Assembly: GCA_016788865.1 (NCBI GenBank) | Contig: JAEUSB010000081.1 | Coordinates: 1 to 64,000 of the forward strand | Direction of reading: 5' to 3' | Origin: Leptospirales bacterium | GTDB lineage: Bacteria; Spirochaetota; Leptospiria; Leptospirales; Leptonemataceae | DNA length: 64,000 nucleotides | Shown: positions 1 to 7,872 of the stretch, one piece after another | Numbering within the stretch: position 1 is the stretch's first letter | Layout of the letters: every line of letters begins with the position of its first letter | Translations under genes and position numbers: made by a program | The notes under the pieces: model-generated | The model's database searches: none | The model's input: the letters and a program-made list of their open reading frames with translations, nothing else | Told to the model about the DNA's origin: nothing

Positions 1-623
1 CCATCAGGATCAATTTGTGCAAAGTCATTTACAGACTGGAAATAGAACCGGCCCAGTGACGGCACTCCACTCATCCTCGAAATCGTGAGAATATTGTCCT
101 CATTGGCTTCTCCACAGTAGAGAATTCCCGCTATGACAGCACCACGGCTTTTCAAGTAATCCACAGTTAGCAGCGTATGATTTATAGTTCCAAGCCCCGT
201 CCTTGCCGCAATTACAACCGGAACGTTGATGGCCCGGATAAAATCAATCCAGGTGCTTTTCCGATTCAGTGGAACAAGAATACCACCAGCCCCCTCAATT
301 AAGATTGACTTTCGACCGCCTTCGGACTCAAATTCGCGCCATTTGTGTTCCAGGGTTTGAATGTCGATCTCGCAGTTTTCGAGCTCGGCGGCCCGATGCG
401 GGGAAAGAGGCTCCTTGAAACTCAGGGTTGTTGGAAGAATGTAGCCTTCACCCAGGCCCGTCAGGCGCTCTACCGTCTCAGCATCTAGCGGATCCGTTCG
501 CGTTCCTGTCTGAACAGGTTTCCAGTATTTGATATTATTCAGGTTGCGGTAGCGATACAGAATTCCCGCGGCTGCGTGCGTCTTGCCCACTCCAGTGTCT
601 GTACCAGTAATGAAGATGGCCAT
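1..623 (-). CDS. bioD: Dethiobiotin synthetase BioD (3' end outside window)
   Basis: ATP-dependent dethiobiotin synthetase, which closes the ureido ring of dethiobiotin from diaminopelargonic acid, CO2 and ATP in cytoplasmic biotin synthesis. The N-terminus carries the family P-loop GTDTGVGKT (residues 7-15), followed by the substrate Lys in YWKPVQTG (residues 33-40) and an EGAGG motif near residue 108. About 207 codons are visible and the C-terminus runs off the left edge. Its ATG overlaps the stop of the upstream thioredoxin-like gene by one base (TAATG), so the two are probably co-transcribed. The family call rests on several independent motifs. Confidence 0.95.
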   Translation of the reverse strand, partial: MAIFITGTDTGVGKTHAAAGILYRYRNLNNIKYWKPVQTGTRTDPLDAETVERLTGLGEGYILPTTLSFKEPLSPHRAAELENCEIDIQTLEHKWREFESEGGRKSILIEGAGGILVPLNRKSTWIDFIRAINVPVVIAARTGLGTINHTLLTVDYLKSRGAVIAGILYCGEANEDNILTISRMSGVPSLGRFYFQSVNDFAQIDPD

Positions 624-1072
624 TATCGATTTTGAATGAACGATGTCACTGCTGAAAGGGGCAACAAACCAGAAGCCCTGAGAATTCGGATTCCACCGGC
701 ATCATGAATGATTAACGTTGGAACAGAATCGATATTGAAGGGAGCAAGCGCCGGCCAAACACCAGGATCCGCGGTTGCATCAATCTTGAACTTCGCATAG
801 CCCTTGAGTAGTTCTTTGACCTCTGCGTTTTTCAGGATATCTCGTTCAAACTGAGGGCACTCAAAACACCAGGCGGCAGAGATATAGTAAACCGCAGGCG
901 TATTCGTTGGCATCCGCAGATCTTTGTTCAACCTCGCCATAGCCACGGATTCTTCCAGGACACTGAATCCGTAGCCACTCGTTGCGCCGGGGTAGAGGTA
1001 AACAGCGAGACCGATGAATGCCGGTATCAAAAGAAGGAACGCAGGCCTAATTGGGAGAAGTCTTTTCAGCAT
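623..1072 (-). CDS. Membrane-tethered thioredoxin-like protein (CFEC motif)
   Basis: 149 residues. One N-terminal membrane segment (about residues 9-28) precedes a thioredoxin fold with the redox pair C69-F-E-C72 in AAWCFECPQF and a cis-Pro motif SVPT near residue 118. It resembles the C-terminal reductase domain of DsbD, so a periplasmic thiol reductase role is likely; the partner is unknown. I chose the ATG at 1072; a longer frame begins only at a TTG. The gene overlaps the end of the upstream gene by 26 bases and touches bioD, suggesting a three-gene minus-strand unit. Confidence 0.8.
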   Translation of the reverse strand: MLKRLLPIRPAFLLLIPAFIGLAVYLYPGATSGYGFSVLEESVAMARLNKDLRMPTNTPAVYYISAAWCFECPQFERDILKNAEVKELLKGYAKFKIDATADPGVWPALAPFNIDSVPTLIIHDAGGIRILRASGLLPLSAVTSFIQNR

Positions 1073-1892
1073 CTGCCAACTTTTTTGCAAGGTCTTCAAG
1101 GGATGTGTCCGCGCCGCGGCGCAGGGCTACCGCCATGTCTTTTTCCGTGTTCCAGAAATTCAGAACTGACGCTCCGGCGGCCGGTCCTGCTTTTTGAGTC
1201 GCCCACACGTATAATAAAGTGGCGCGCGCAATCAACTGACCCTTCTCTTTCTTCTCCAGATTCTTCTTCCATGCGCCGGGCTTGCGCAGTTGGTCTAAAG
1301 CCAGATCCGGGTCAGGCTTCAAGCGCGACGCATAATATTGCAGAAGCTTCGCGTTACTCGAAGTCCAGTCGCCTTTCTCGATCTCTTCTTGTACGAACCA
1401 CCCTGTTGAAATTGCCATCCCGGTCCGAAACCATTCCATTCCATCCTCGGGTGTATTCGCAAGGATGTGGTAGCGCGCATATTCGGAGAGTATGTAGCGA
1501 AGCAACCAATCGCGTGGAATCCTGGGATTGGCCACAAGCAGAACCTGATCGTTTGAGCGAAGCGCGTTTCCAGAGAATTTGGTTGGATCGTATCCCAATT
1601 GCGTCAATACAGACTGCTGCTCTTCTCTATTCTTAAGGAGCCAGATCACGAGAGGCCGGTCAACGGGCCGTTGTCCTATGAGGGCGAGTAGACGTTGGGA
1701 GGCACTCGATAGGTCTGCAAATGATGGCTCCAACGTATCTCGCATTTCCGGCGACAACCGGAGTTTCAGAGTACCCTTTTCCCACTGAGTGAGGATTGTC
1801 TGGGCCTGAATTGGAGCGGAAGCCAGGCAAATCGACGTGAGAATCAGGGCGAACCGGGCAAGGCTCCCTTTTTGCTTGAAAAAGCAGCGCAT
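1047..1892 (-). CDS. Exported protein resembling a degenerate peptidase-MA (gluzincin) fold
   Basis: 281 residues with a signal peptide ending near residue 31 (APIQAQ). The architecture resembles the peptidase-MA family: the segment 136-144 (SEYARYHIL) occupies the place of an HExxH helix, EWFRTGMA (153-160) the place of the usual W-L-x-E-G-x-A, and the C-terminus has the typical end (ADTSLEDLAKKLAD). Neither zinc-binding histidine is in place, so if the relationship is right this is a pseudo-enzyme. The ATG is only 17 bases from the divergent M23 peptidase gene. The family assignment is inferred from pattern only. Confidence 0.55.
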   Translation of the reverse strand: MRCFFKQKGSLARFALILTSICLASAPIQAQTILTQWEKGTLKLRLSPEMRDTLEPSFADLSSASQRLLALIGQRPVDRPLVIWLLKNREEQQSVLTQLGYDPTKFSGNALRSNDQVLLVANPRIPRDWLLRYILSEYARYHILANTPEDGMEWFRTGMAISTGWFVQEEIEKGDWTSSNAKLLQYYASRLKPDPDLALDQLRKPGAWKKNLEKKEKGQLIARATLLYVWATQKAGPAAGASVLNFWNTEKDMAVALRRGADTSLEDLAKKLADAEKTSPN

Positions 1893-1909
1893 AGGGTCGA
1901 TCTTGATTT

Positions 1910-3040
1910 ATGCGAGATCTCATGCAATCGATTAACACATCCACCCCGGCGGAACGCTTCCTGGTGCGTCTGCTGACTGTGTCATTGGTGCTAACGTGCA
2001 TTGCATCTGTTCAAGCAGAGAAGCCAGTAGTGGCCAGGTCACCGCAACCGGTGTCCGCGCGCACTGCGCCATCCCGAGCCCCTGCAACTCCCGTCCCAGG
2101 TGTGTTTCGCCGTTATACACCAATGACGGAAACAGCGCTGCCGGCCAGCTATCCATACATCGCGCCGCAAAAAATGCGATTCAGTGGGAACGGATTGCAG
2201 ATCGACCTTTTCGCAAAACATTTTTCGCAGGGGGAACCTGTTTACGTCGAAGTGATCCGTTTACCAGGACGCGAAGCAACTGCCGAAACGCCCATCGTAT
2301 CCTTTGAGGGCAAACCGATTCGACTGAATCAATTTGCCTGGGGATGGCGCGGCCTCTTCGCACTATCACCCACAGTTCCAGCACCAGGCTGGAAAAAGAT
2401 TTCCGCTACATACGGTGGCAAGACAGAAGACTATAAACTCTTTGTGCAGAAGACGGATTTCCCCGTGTTTCGCACGGTGCTAACTCTCCCGGCTGTCTCC
2501 AATCAGACGCAAATCAACAAGCCGGACAATGCAGCTTTCATTCAGCGCTGTCATGAGAAGAAGCAGCGCGTATTCGCCCGCATCAGTAACGACACCCTGA
2601 GCAATCGGATTTCCTTTCCACGCGACATGTATCGCGTAACGTCTCCTTTCAATGCGAAGCGCATTTATGAAAGGTTCCAAATGCAAGGAAACAAGAAGGT
2701 CGCCCTTCCATCACAGTTTCATTTTCACAATGGTCTTGATATGTATGCACGCTGGGGCGATCCAATCTTTGCAATGGCAGACGGAATCGCGGTGATTGCT
2801 GAGAATATGTTCTATGAAGGTGGATTTGTTGCGCTCGATCACGGCAATGGAATCTTTACGCTCTACATGCACCAATCCAAACTGTCTGTGAAGGAAGGCG
2901 AACTCGTGCGGGCCGGAGATCTCGTCGGCCTCGCTGGCGCAACCGGTGCAGCCAATGGTTCACATCTGCATGTTAGTTTGTTTGTCGGCGGCGTACCCCT
3001 TGACCCAATGGGCCTGCTTTCGCTTCCAATCAGAAACTGA
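1910..3040 (+). CDS. Exported M23 (LytM) family metallopeptidase
   Basis: 376 residues, signal peptide followed by a Pro/Ala-rich linker, a beta-rich middle region and a C-terminal LytM domain (about 255-370). Zinc ligands are H273 and D277 (HNGLD) and H354 in the HLH motif (352-354); the second active-site His is in LYMHQS. The intact ligand set suggests an active peptidoglycan endopeptidase, or a morphogenetic factor if unable to cut. The start could also be the ATG at 1922. Transcription probably ends at the inverted repeat at 3075-3093. Confidence 0.88.
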   Translation: MRDLMQSINTSTPAERFLVRLLTVSLVLTCIASVQAEKPVVARSPQPVSARTAPSRAPATPVPGVFRRYTPMTETALPASYPYIAPQKMRFSGNGLQIDLFAKHFSQGEPVYVEVIRLPGREATAETPIVSFEGKPIRLNQFAWGWRGLFALSPTVPAPGWKKISATYGGKTEDYKLFVQKTDFPVFRTVLTLPAVSNQTQINKPDNAAFIQRCHEKKQRVFARISNDTLSNRISFPRDMYRVTSPFNAKRIYERFQMQGNKKVALPSQFHFHNGLDMYARWGDPIFAMADGIAVIAENMFYEGGFVALDHGNGIFTLYMHQSKLSVKEGELVRAGDLVGLAGATGAANGSHLHVSLFVGGVPLDPMGLLSLPIRN

Positions 3041-3074
3041 TCGATTTCGCCCGCTTCCTGGCGCCAACAGGATT

Positions 3075-3093
3075 GCCCGGGACTGTCCCGGGC
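3075..3093. terminator. Bidirectional hairpin between convergent genes
   Basis: A perfect 8-bp stem (GCCCGGGA / TCCCGGGC) with a 3-nt loop lies between the stop of the M23 peptidase (3040) and the stop of the foldase gene (3105). It is followed on the plus strand by an AT-rich tract (TAATTTTATT). The position between converging genes supports a shared terminator. Confidence 0.7.
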
Positions 3094-3104
3094 TAATTTT
3101 ATTC

Positions 3105-4088
3105 TTACTTTATCTCTTTGACAGCCTGTTCGAATTGCTGGCGACGTTCGTAGGCTTCCGCTTCTTCTTTGCCAAGCATCTGAATCCGGAGCTCGAGGAG
3201 TTTCTCCTTCTTCTGCGCATCATTCAATGACGCGTTCTGGGCCAGGAATTCCTTTTCCTTTGCCTGGTAATCCGCAAGTTTCTTCTGCTCGGCGGCCTCT
3301 TCTGCCTGAGCCTGCGCAATTTTCTCTGCCGCTTCCTTGCCAAAGTACTGCTCTTGCAGTGCAAGGGTGCGACTGCGACGTTCTGCTTCAGGTAGTTTCA
3401 TCAAGTCAGCATTACGCAGTTCGATTTCGGTTTCATAATTCTGATACTTGTCTTCACGGGCTACTACTGCATCGTAATAGGAACCGAGAGTGTTCTTTTT
3501 GAGGGCATTGTATTGCTTAACACGCTCATCACCGCTAAGGTTTTTTGTTGCCGCTATGAGTTTTGGTCCAACGTCGAGGAACTCAACCTGGCTCTCTTCC
3601 ATCCCGAATACGAGCTCTGCATCATCATTTCCGAGAATTTCCCTGCGTTTCTTCTTAACGAGGTTGTACTTTTCAACAAATGACAGATCGCTTGGGATTG
3701 CTGTCTCCCGCATAGTTGCCTCATACTTGAAATACTTGGTAAAGAGCTCTTTGAGCTTTTCCCTTTCAGGCGAAGTGTAGCGCTCATCAATGAACTTCAA
3801 GATGGAAGCGTCGCATGCGTCCGGCGTCATGTCTTCCTTGCACTCTGCGCGCATGGCCCAGAGCTCCCAGACAAAATTGACTTTTCCGTTTTTCAACTGA
3901 TCGATGAATTCTCCAAACGCAGGCGATTGATCCTGCATGAGAATGGACTGCTCCCCTGATCCTGAGCCTGAGAACATTTCAAAGAATGGCTTATTGCCTG
4001 ATTCCTTACCCGGCGAGCGCAAAAGAAATATGATTCCAATAACTAACAGTGCGGCAACGATCCCTGCCAGGACAAATTTGTTTTTCAT
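3105..4088 (-). CDS. Lipase-specific foldase (Lif-type steric chaperone)
   Basis: 327 residues: a single N-terminal membrane anchor (about 5-23), a Gly/Ser linker, then a long, highly charged helical body typical of lipase foldases, which wrap around the exported lipase and fold it in the periplasm. Family-like repeats include an FG-x-EEA segment and LRIQMLGKEEAEAYERR near the C-terminus. The hallmark R-x-x-F-D-Y-x-L-S-A motif of proteobacterial foldases is not intact; the best counterpart is FVWELWAM. It lies directly downstream of the lipase gene, the usual partner order. The combination of context and charged helical architecture makes the call fairly secure. Confidence 0.8.
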   Translation of the reverse strand: MKNKFVLAGIVAALLVIGIIFLLRSPGKESGNKPFFEMFSGSGSGEQSILMQDQSPAFGEFIDQLKNGKVNFVWELWAMRAECKEDMTPDACDASILKFIDERYTSPEREKLKELFTKYFKYEATMRETAIPSDLSFVEKYNLVKKKRREILGNDDAELVFGMEESQVEFLDVGPKLIAATKNLSGDERVKQYNALKKNTLGSYYDAVVAREDKYQNYETEIELRNADLMKLPEAERRSRTLALQEQYFGKEAAEKIAQAQAEEAAEQKKLADYQAKEKEFLAQNASLNDAQKKEKLLELRIQMLGKEEAEAYERRQQFEQAVKEIK

Positions 4089-4108
4089 TTAGAAGCTCCA
4101 GAAATGAG

Positions 4109-4134
4109 TCGGGCCGGAAAACTATCCGGCCCGA
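4109..4134 (-). other. Intercistronic hairpin between lipase and foldase genes
   Basis: A perfect 10-bp inverted repeat (TCGGGCCGGA / TCCGGCCCGA, 6-nt loop) sits in the 69-base gap between the two genes. On the transcribed minus strand it is not followed by a U-run, so it is not a classical terminator. It may stabilise the lipase mRNA or reduce read-through so that foldase is made in lower amount; this is inference. Confidence 0.6.
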
Positions 4135-4157
4135 GCGAAAGAAAAGTGATTTTTAGA

Positions 4158-5057
4158 TTAGTAACCGCGGGCGTTCTTAACCATTCCGAGGTACCAGCCA
4201 GTCACGTCAAAGTATGACTGCCCGCTCCACTCAAAGTTGGTGGCTTGCAGATGATCAATACCAGTTGCATACCATTTTGCAGACGCTGTTCCCTTGTAAG
4301 TTCCATACTTTTGAGAACTTAGAGGAACGACTCCATCGTTTGCACTTCCAAGACCATAGAACAAACCACCAGCCCATGTGATTGGGTAGGTAAGTGCCAT
4401 GATTGGATGCTGAATTGGATCAGCCCAGGCCATTGTGTTCGCATATGAGTAATACGAAATTCCAGAAACGTTTGGAGTGGCATTGTTAAGTGCTGTTGAA
4501 TAAGAAACGGTGAGTGACTTACCCATTGCGATTACGTCCTGTGGACGACCATCGCGATAGAGCAGCCTGGCCATCAGGCTGAGAGCGCTATTTGCGAACG
4601 GTTGGAGCCAGGAAGGAATCACGCCCAGAACAATATCAGCCATTGGCGCGCCTTTGTGGAGCGAATCAACGGTTGTGATTGTTTGTACCTTGGATGCATA
4701 CCCAAGATTGGTAACCAGGTAACGTGATACCAGTCCACCTTGCGAATGTCCAATCAGGTGCACTTTGGTGCATCCGTTTGCTGGCATCCAGGTATTCAGG
4801 TATGTTTTGATTTGATTTGCGCGAGTTGGCAGATCGTTTGCTGCTGAGCTTCCAGGAGTCGCAACTTTTGCGCCCTGATTTCTCAGATATTGATCCACAC
4901 CGCCCCAGTATTTCACCAGGCCACCGGCCAGACCATTTGTATCATCAAAGCCCAGGATTCCATGAACCAGAACCACACAGGATCCTGTCAACGTACCGGC
5001 TTGCAGTGATGTAAGTGACAACATTGCTGCTGCCAACAAAAGAAACAATTGTTTCAT
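4158..5057 (-). CDS. Secreted triacylglycerol lipase (true-lipase family I type)
   Basis: 299 residues with a signal peptide cleaved near residue 20 (SLQAG). The oxyanion region VHGILGFDD begins at residue 31; nucleophile S105 is in GHSQGG; the likely Asp is D241 (SANDGVVP) and the His is H269 (GIDHLQ). These spacings and the downstream foldase gene fit the Pseudomonas/Burkholderia family I.1-I.2 lipases, which are exported through the periplasm with help from a dedicated chaperone. I chose the ATG at 5057, preceded by GGGGGAAATC, over a longer frame that reads into the intergenic region. Expected to hydrolyse long-chain triacylglycerols outside the cytoplasm. Confidence 0.9.
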   Translation of the reverse strand: MKQLFLLLAAAMLSLTSLQAGTLTGSCVVLVHGILGFDDTNGLAGGLVKYWGGVDQYLRNQGAKVATPGSSAANDLPTRANQIKTYLNTWMPANGCTKVHLIGHSQGGLVSRYLVTNLGYASKVQTITTVDSLHKGAPMADIVLGVIPSWLQPFANSALSLMARLLYRDGRPQDVIAMGKSLTVSYSTALNNATPNVSGISYYSYANTMAWADPIQHPIMALTYPITWAGGLFYGLGSANDGVVPLSSQKYGTYKGTASAKWYATGIDHLQATNFEWSGQSYFDVTGWYLGMVKNARGY

Positions 5058-5109
5058 TTTGATTTCCCCCTTATCATCCATGTCAACCTCAGGAGCCAAT
5101 ACCGGTCAA

Positions 5110-5136
5110 CCGGGAAATCAACCAAATCCGGGAAAT
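5110..5136. repeat. Direct repeat CCGGGAAAT x2 in a divergent promoter region
   Basis: Two identical 9-bp copies, at 5110-5118 and 5128-5136, start 18 bp apart in the 133-base gap between the divergent lipase and START-protein genes. The near two-turn spacing would place both on one face of the helix, as in a regulator site. No regulator is identified. Confidence 0.45.
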
Positions 5137-5190
5137 AAGCGCAAAAGAGCAGAATCTGACAAAATGCAATTCAATCGCCACGGAACTGAA

Positions 5191-5865
5191 ATGACACCCT
5201 GTCACAGTGCTCGAATGATGTTGCATCTGTTCAGAAAACTGGCGATAGCCTTGATTCTGGTGCAGCCAGCGGTCATCCTCGCTTCAGAATGGCGGCTGGC
5301 AAGGTCTGAAAATGGAATCGAGATCTATCTGAAAGAATCACATACGGGCTCGGAGAAGGATATTCGCGCCTCCGTAAGAATCCGCAGTACAACCGCGGCC
5401 GCTCTGAACCTGATTCGAAACGCCGAACAGTGTTCGGAGTGGATTCACTATTGCAAGTCCGGCCGCGTTCTCCAAAATGTTTCGCAGTCAGAATGGATCG
5501 TCTATTCGATTACAAGTCTTCCTTTTCCATTGAAAGCCAGAGATACGATTCTGGCAAGCCGCGTGGAGTCGCAGAATCCAGGCCCCGTTCGAATCATGTT
5601 TCGCACCATCCCGGACTATTTGCCCAATGATCCCATGTATGTCCGAATTCGCGATCTTTCCGGTTCCTGGTCACTGCTCGAAACACCAACTGGCCTGAAT
5701 GTGGTTTACGAATTTCGCACTGATCCGGGGGGATTGTTTCCGGACTGGTTTGTAAACGATAGCCTGACCAACCAACCTTACCAGACATTGTTGAACATGA
5801 GGCGACTACTTGAGAGGCAGACTGCACTGCAGAATTCAGCGAACGGGGAAGTCTCAGCGCGATGA
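5191..5865 (+). CDS. Exported START-domain lipid-binding protein
   Basis: 224 residues: an N-terminal signal segment (about 11-31, LAIALILVQPAVILAS) then a START-like domain (about 34-215). Diagnostic features are the ENGIEIYLKE opening, the central AEQCSEWIHYC and SLPFPLKARDTI strands, and the closing helix after the FPDWFVNDSL segment. START folds hold one hydrophobic ligand; the cargo is unknown, but the neighbouring lipase suggests lipid handling. Start chosen at the ATG at 5191 (GGA eight bases upstream); ATGs at 5164 and 5215 are possible. It overlaps the next gene by ATGA. Confidence 0.78.
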   Translation: MTPCHSARMMLHLFRKLAIALILVQPAVILASEWRLARSENGIEIYLKESHTGSEKDIRASVRIRSTTAAALNLIRNAEQCSEWIHYCKSGRVLQNVSQSEWIVYSITSLPFPLKARDTILASRVESQNPGPVRIMFRTIPDYLPNDPMYVRIRDLSGSWSLLETPTGLNVVYEFRTDPGGLFPDWFVNDSLTNQPYQTLLNMRRLLERQTALQNSANGEVSAR

Positions 5866-6899
5866 ACTTCCTTTCTGCTTTTTCATTTTTGCTGCAGCTT
5901 CAGCTGGGCCGATTCTTCAGATCGAAAATTTCGTATCGGTCCGTCCGAGCTGGAGCGCGTGACGTTAGGTGCGATGTCTATACACCTTCCGGAAATTCGC
6001 GAGGCTGTGTCGTAACTATTAACGGCTTCTCTCCACTTGGAAATCGAGATAGGCGATTTGTGGCTCTTAACCGGGCCCTTGCGGGAATCGGCTTCACAGT
6101 CTATTCGCCGTATCTGCCAGACTTCTGTGAGCTCAAGATCCACGAGAGGCAGATCTCAAATCTGGCCAATCTGTTTCGTGCGATTGCTTCAATTGAGGAT
6201 ATATCGCCTGACGGGAAGATATCTGTACTCGCCCCATCCTTCGCAGCCGGGCTTTGTTTGCTTGCGGCAAGCCGTGGGGACACGTCCCACCTGAGGGCAA
6301 TATGTACCATTGGATCGTTTGCGCAGATTGACTCGCTCGTTGAGACCCTGATTGCAAATCCGAAAACGGATGAATATGGTCGGCTGATTTTACTCAGGAA
6401 TTTCATTTCACTTTCTATTGGGAAGAAACCTCGCATCGAACGCGCGCTTGAATTGGCTCTCCTGGATAACTACTTCAAGAATAAGGCGGCCGGATTTGAC
6501 GAATTTGCGTCTACCATGCCTGCGACCGAACGGAAGCTGCTCCAGCGTTTGCGGACGGACACAAAGTTTAGAATGCAGCACTGGGAACGCGTTGTCCGCG
6601 CGGGAGGGAGAAAAGCCAGGCTGCTTACGGACCTCTCCGTAGTAAATCACATGGACAAGATGCGGATACCTGCAACGTTTATTCACGGCCAGGATGATGA
6701 CGTTGTGCCGGCATCACAATCAAGCGCACTTTTTGCCGAGGCAAAGAAGACGGGGATTCCCTCGCGACTGGTGCTCACACCACTCCTTTCGCACGGTGAC
6801 GCACAGAAAGGACTTCATCTGCTCCCGGCCCTCTTTCATCTAATCAGGGGCTTCAGTTTCTTCTTTGCGCATGCAAATTCCGCGAAGGGTATTGCATAA
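5862..6899 (+). CDS. Alpha/beta hydrolase
   Basis: 345 residues, translationally coupled (ATGA) to the START gene. The strand-turn preceding the active site reads NGFSPLGNRDRRF; the nucleophile elbow is SVLAPSFAAG with S126, where the first Gly of G-x-S-x-G is replaced by Ala. The acid loop is HGQDDDVVP (about 275-283) and the His is in LLSHGD. All three triad positions are therefore present despite the altered elbow. The N-terminal hydrophobic stretch could be a weak membrane anchor. Substrate unknown; pairing with a START protein suggests an acyl or lipid ester. Confidence 0.72.
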   Translation: MNFLSAFSFLLQLQLGRFFRSKISYRSVRAGARDVRCDVYTPSGNSRGCVVTINGFSPLGNRDRRFVALNRALAGIGFTVYSPYLPDFCELKIHERQISNLANLFRAIASIEDISPDGKISVLAPSFAAGLCLLAASRGDTSHLRAICTIGSFAQIDSLVETLIANPKTDEYGRLILLRNFISLSIGKKPRIERALELALLDNYFKNKAAGFDEFASTMPATERKLLQRLRTDTKFRMQHWERVVRAGGRKARLLTDLSVVNHMDKMRIPATFIHGQDDDVVPASQSSALFAEAKKTGIPSRLVLTPLLSHGDAQKGLHLLPALFHLIRGFSFFFAHANSAKGIA

Positions 6900-7013
6900 G
6901 CTGCGTGAGCGGCCGTGAGACTGACGCCGAGTCAGACTAAAGTCTTGGGTTTCTTCCAAAAACAATATTTGATTGAGGTTTCCTGCCCGTTTCCAACATG
7001 ATTCTTTTTGCAA

Positions 7014-7030
7014 CCGGGACCCGGTCCCGG
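7014..7030. repeat. GC-rich hairpin upstream of the plsC-like gene
   Basis: A 6-bp inverted repeat (CCGGGA, 5-nt loop, TCCCGG) lies 12 bases upstream of the strong Shine-Dalgarno GAGGGAGGG at about 7042. There is no T-run. It could influence ribosome access or end read-through from the preceding gene; function is not known. The rest of the 6900-7057 gap shows no gene. Confidence 0.4.
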
Positions 7031-7057
7031 GTTCAAATTCAGAGGGAGGGAGAATAC

Positions 7058-7804
7058 ATGCAGGTTTTCGCGTCGATTTCATTCTGGTTGTTTCTGGGTA
7101 TTACTTGCATCTCGCTGTTTCCCATTGCACTTTTGATTCGCGTTGCCACCGGGCTTTTCGATAGAAGGCTCAAAATTCTTCATCAGTTTACCTGCTTCTG
7201 GGCATCGCTCTATACCTGGCTCAATCCTTTCTGGAATGTTTCATTGATTAGAAAGACGAGCGTGGATCCTGACAAAACATACATGATGGTATCCAACCAC
7301 CAGTCTATGGTAGACATCTTTGCCCTCTTCCGGACATTCTTTCACTTCAAATGGGTGAGCAAAGTCGAGAACTTCAAATTTCCCTTTGTTGGCTGGAATA
7401 TGCGATTGAACAAGTATATCGCAATTCATCGGGGCAGCGTAAAAGGTGGCGCAGAAATGATGCGCCAGTGTGAAGAAACGCTGCGCGAGGGCAGCTCGCT
7501 CTTTATTTTTCCGGAAGGAACAAGGTCCACTACGGGAGAGATGGGAGCCTTTAAGCGTGGCGCATTCGACCTGGCCAAGAAGGCAGAAGTTCCAATATTG
7601 CCCGTGGCGCTTGATGGCTCAACCAACGCCCTGCCCAAGGGAAGCATCGTGTTACGCGGGCTTCATCGCATTCGAATTCACGTGCTCGAACCTATCCCCG
7701 TAGAAAAGGTCCGCGCGCTATCGGTTGAGGACTTGATGCAATTGGCCAAACAAATGATTGGCGATGAACTCAGGGAAATGCGCGCGGTTCCAAAACCGGC
7801 TTAG
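7058..7804 (+). CDS. 1-acyl-sn-glycerol-3-phosphate acyltransferase (PlsC family)
   Basis: 248 residues. An N-terminal hydrophobic segment (about 5-31) anchors the protein to the inner membrane, followed by the PlsC block I N80-H-x4-D86, block II around GSVKGGAEM, and block III FPEGTRS (151-157). It acylates lysophosphatidic acid or a related lysophospholipid. The ATG at 7058 is preceded by GAGGGAGGG. It is one of two PlsC-type genes in the window (the other at 21149-21922); which one makes bulk phosphatidic acid cannot be told from sequence. Confidence 0.87.
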   Translation: MQVFASISFWLFLGITCISLFPIALLIRVATGLFDRRLKILHQFTCFWASLYTWLNPFWNVSLIRKTSVDPDKTYMMVSNHQSMVDIFALFRTFFHFKWVSKVENFKFPFVGWNMRLNKYIAIHRGSVKGGAEMMRQCEETLREGSSLFIFPEGTRSTTGEMGAFKRGAFDLAKKAEVPILPVALDGSTNALPKGSIVLRGLHRIRIHVLEPIPVEKVRALSVEDLMQLAKQMIGDELREMRAVPKPA

Positions 7805-7872
7805 CTTAAAGTAGACCGTTCGCACAAAAGGGCTTGCCCCGGCCAGCGGTAGCCAGTCAGTCAAGCGATTCT

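Noticed and set aside
1085-1636. 183-residue open frame on the plus strand opposite the gluzincin-like gene
   Set aside because: Rich in Arg, Ser and Cys, no recognisable domain, fully antisense to a convincing exported protein.
5133-5162. Possible lipase promoter (TTGTCA, then TTATTT on the minus strand)
   Set aside because: The -10 matches only two consensus positions.
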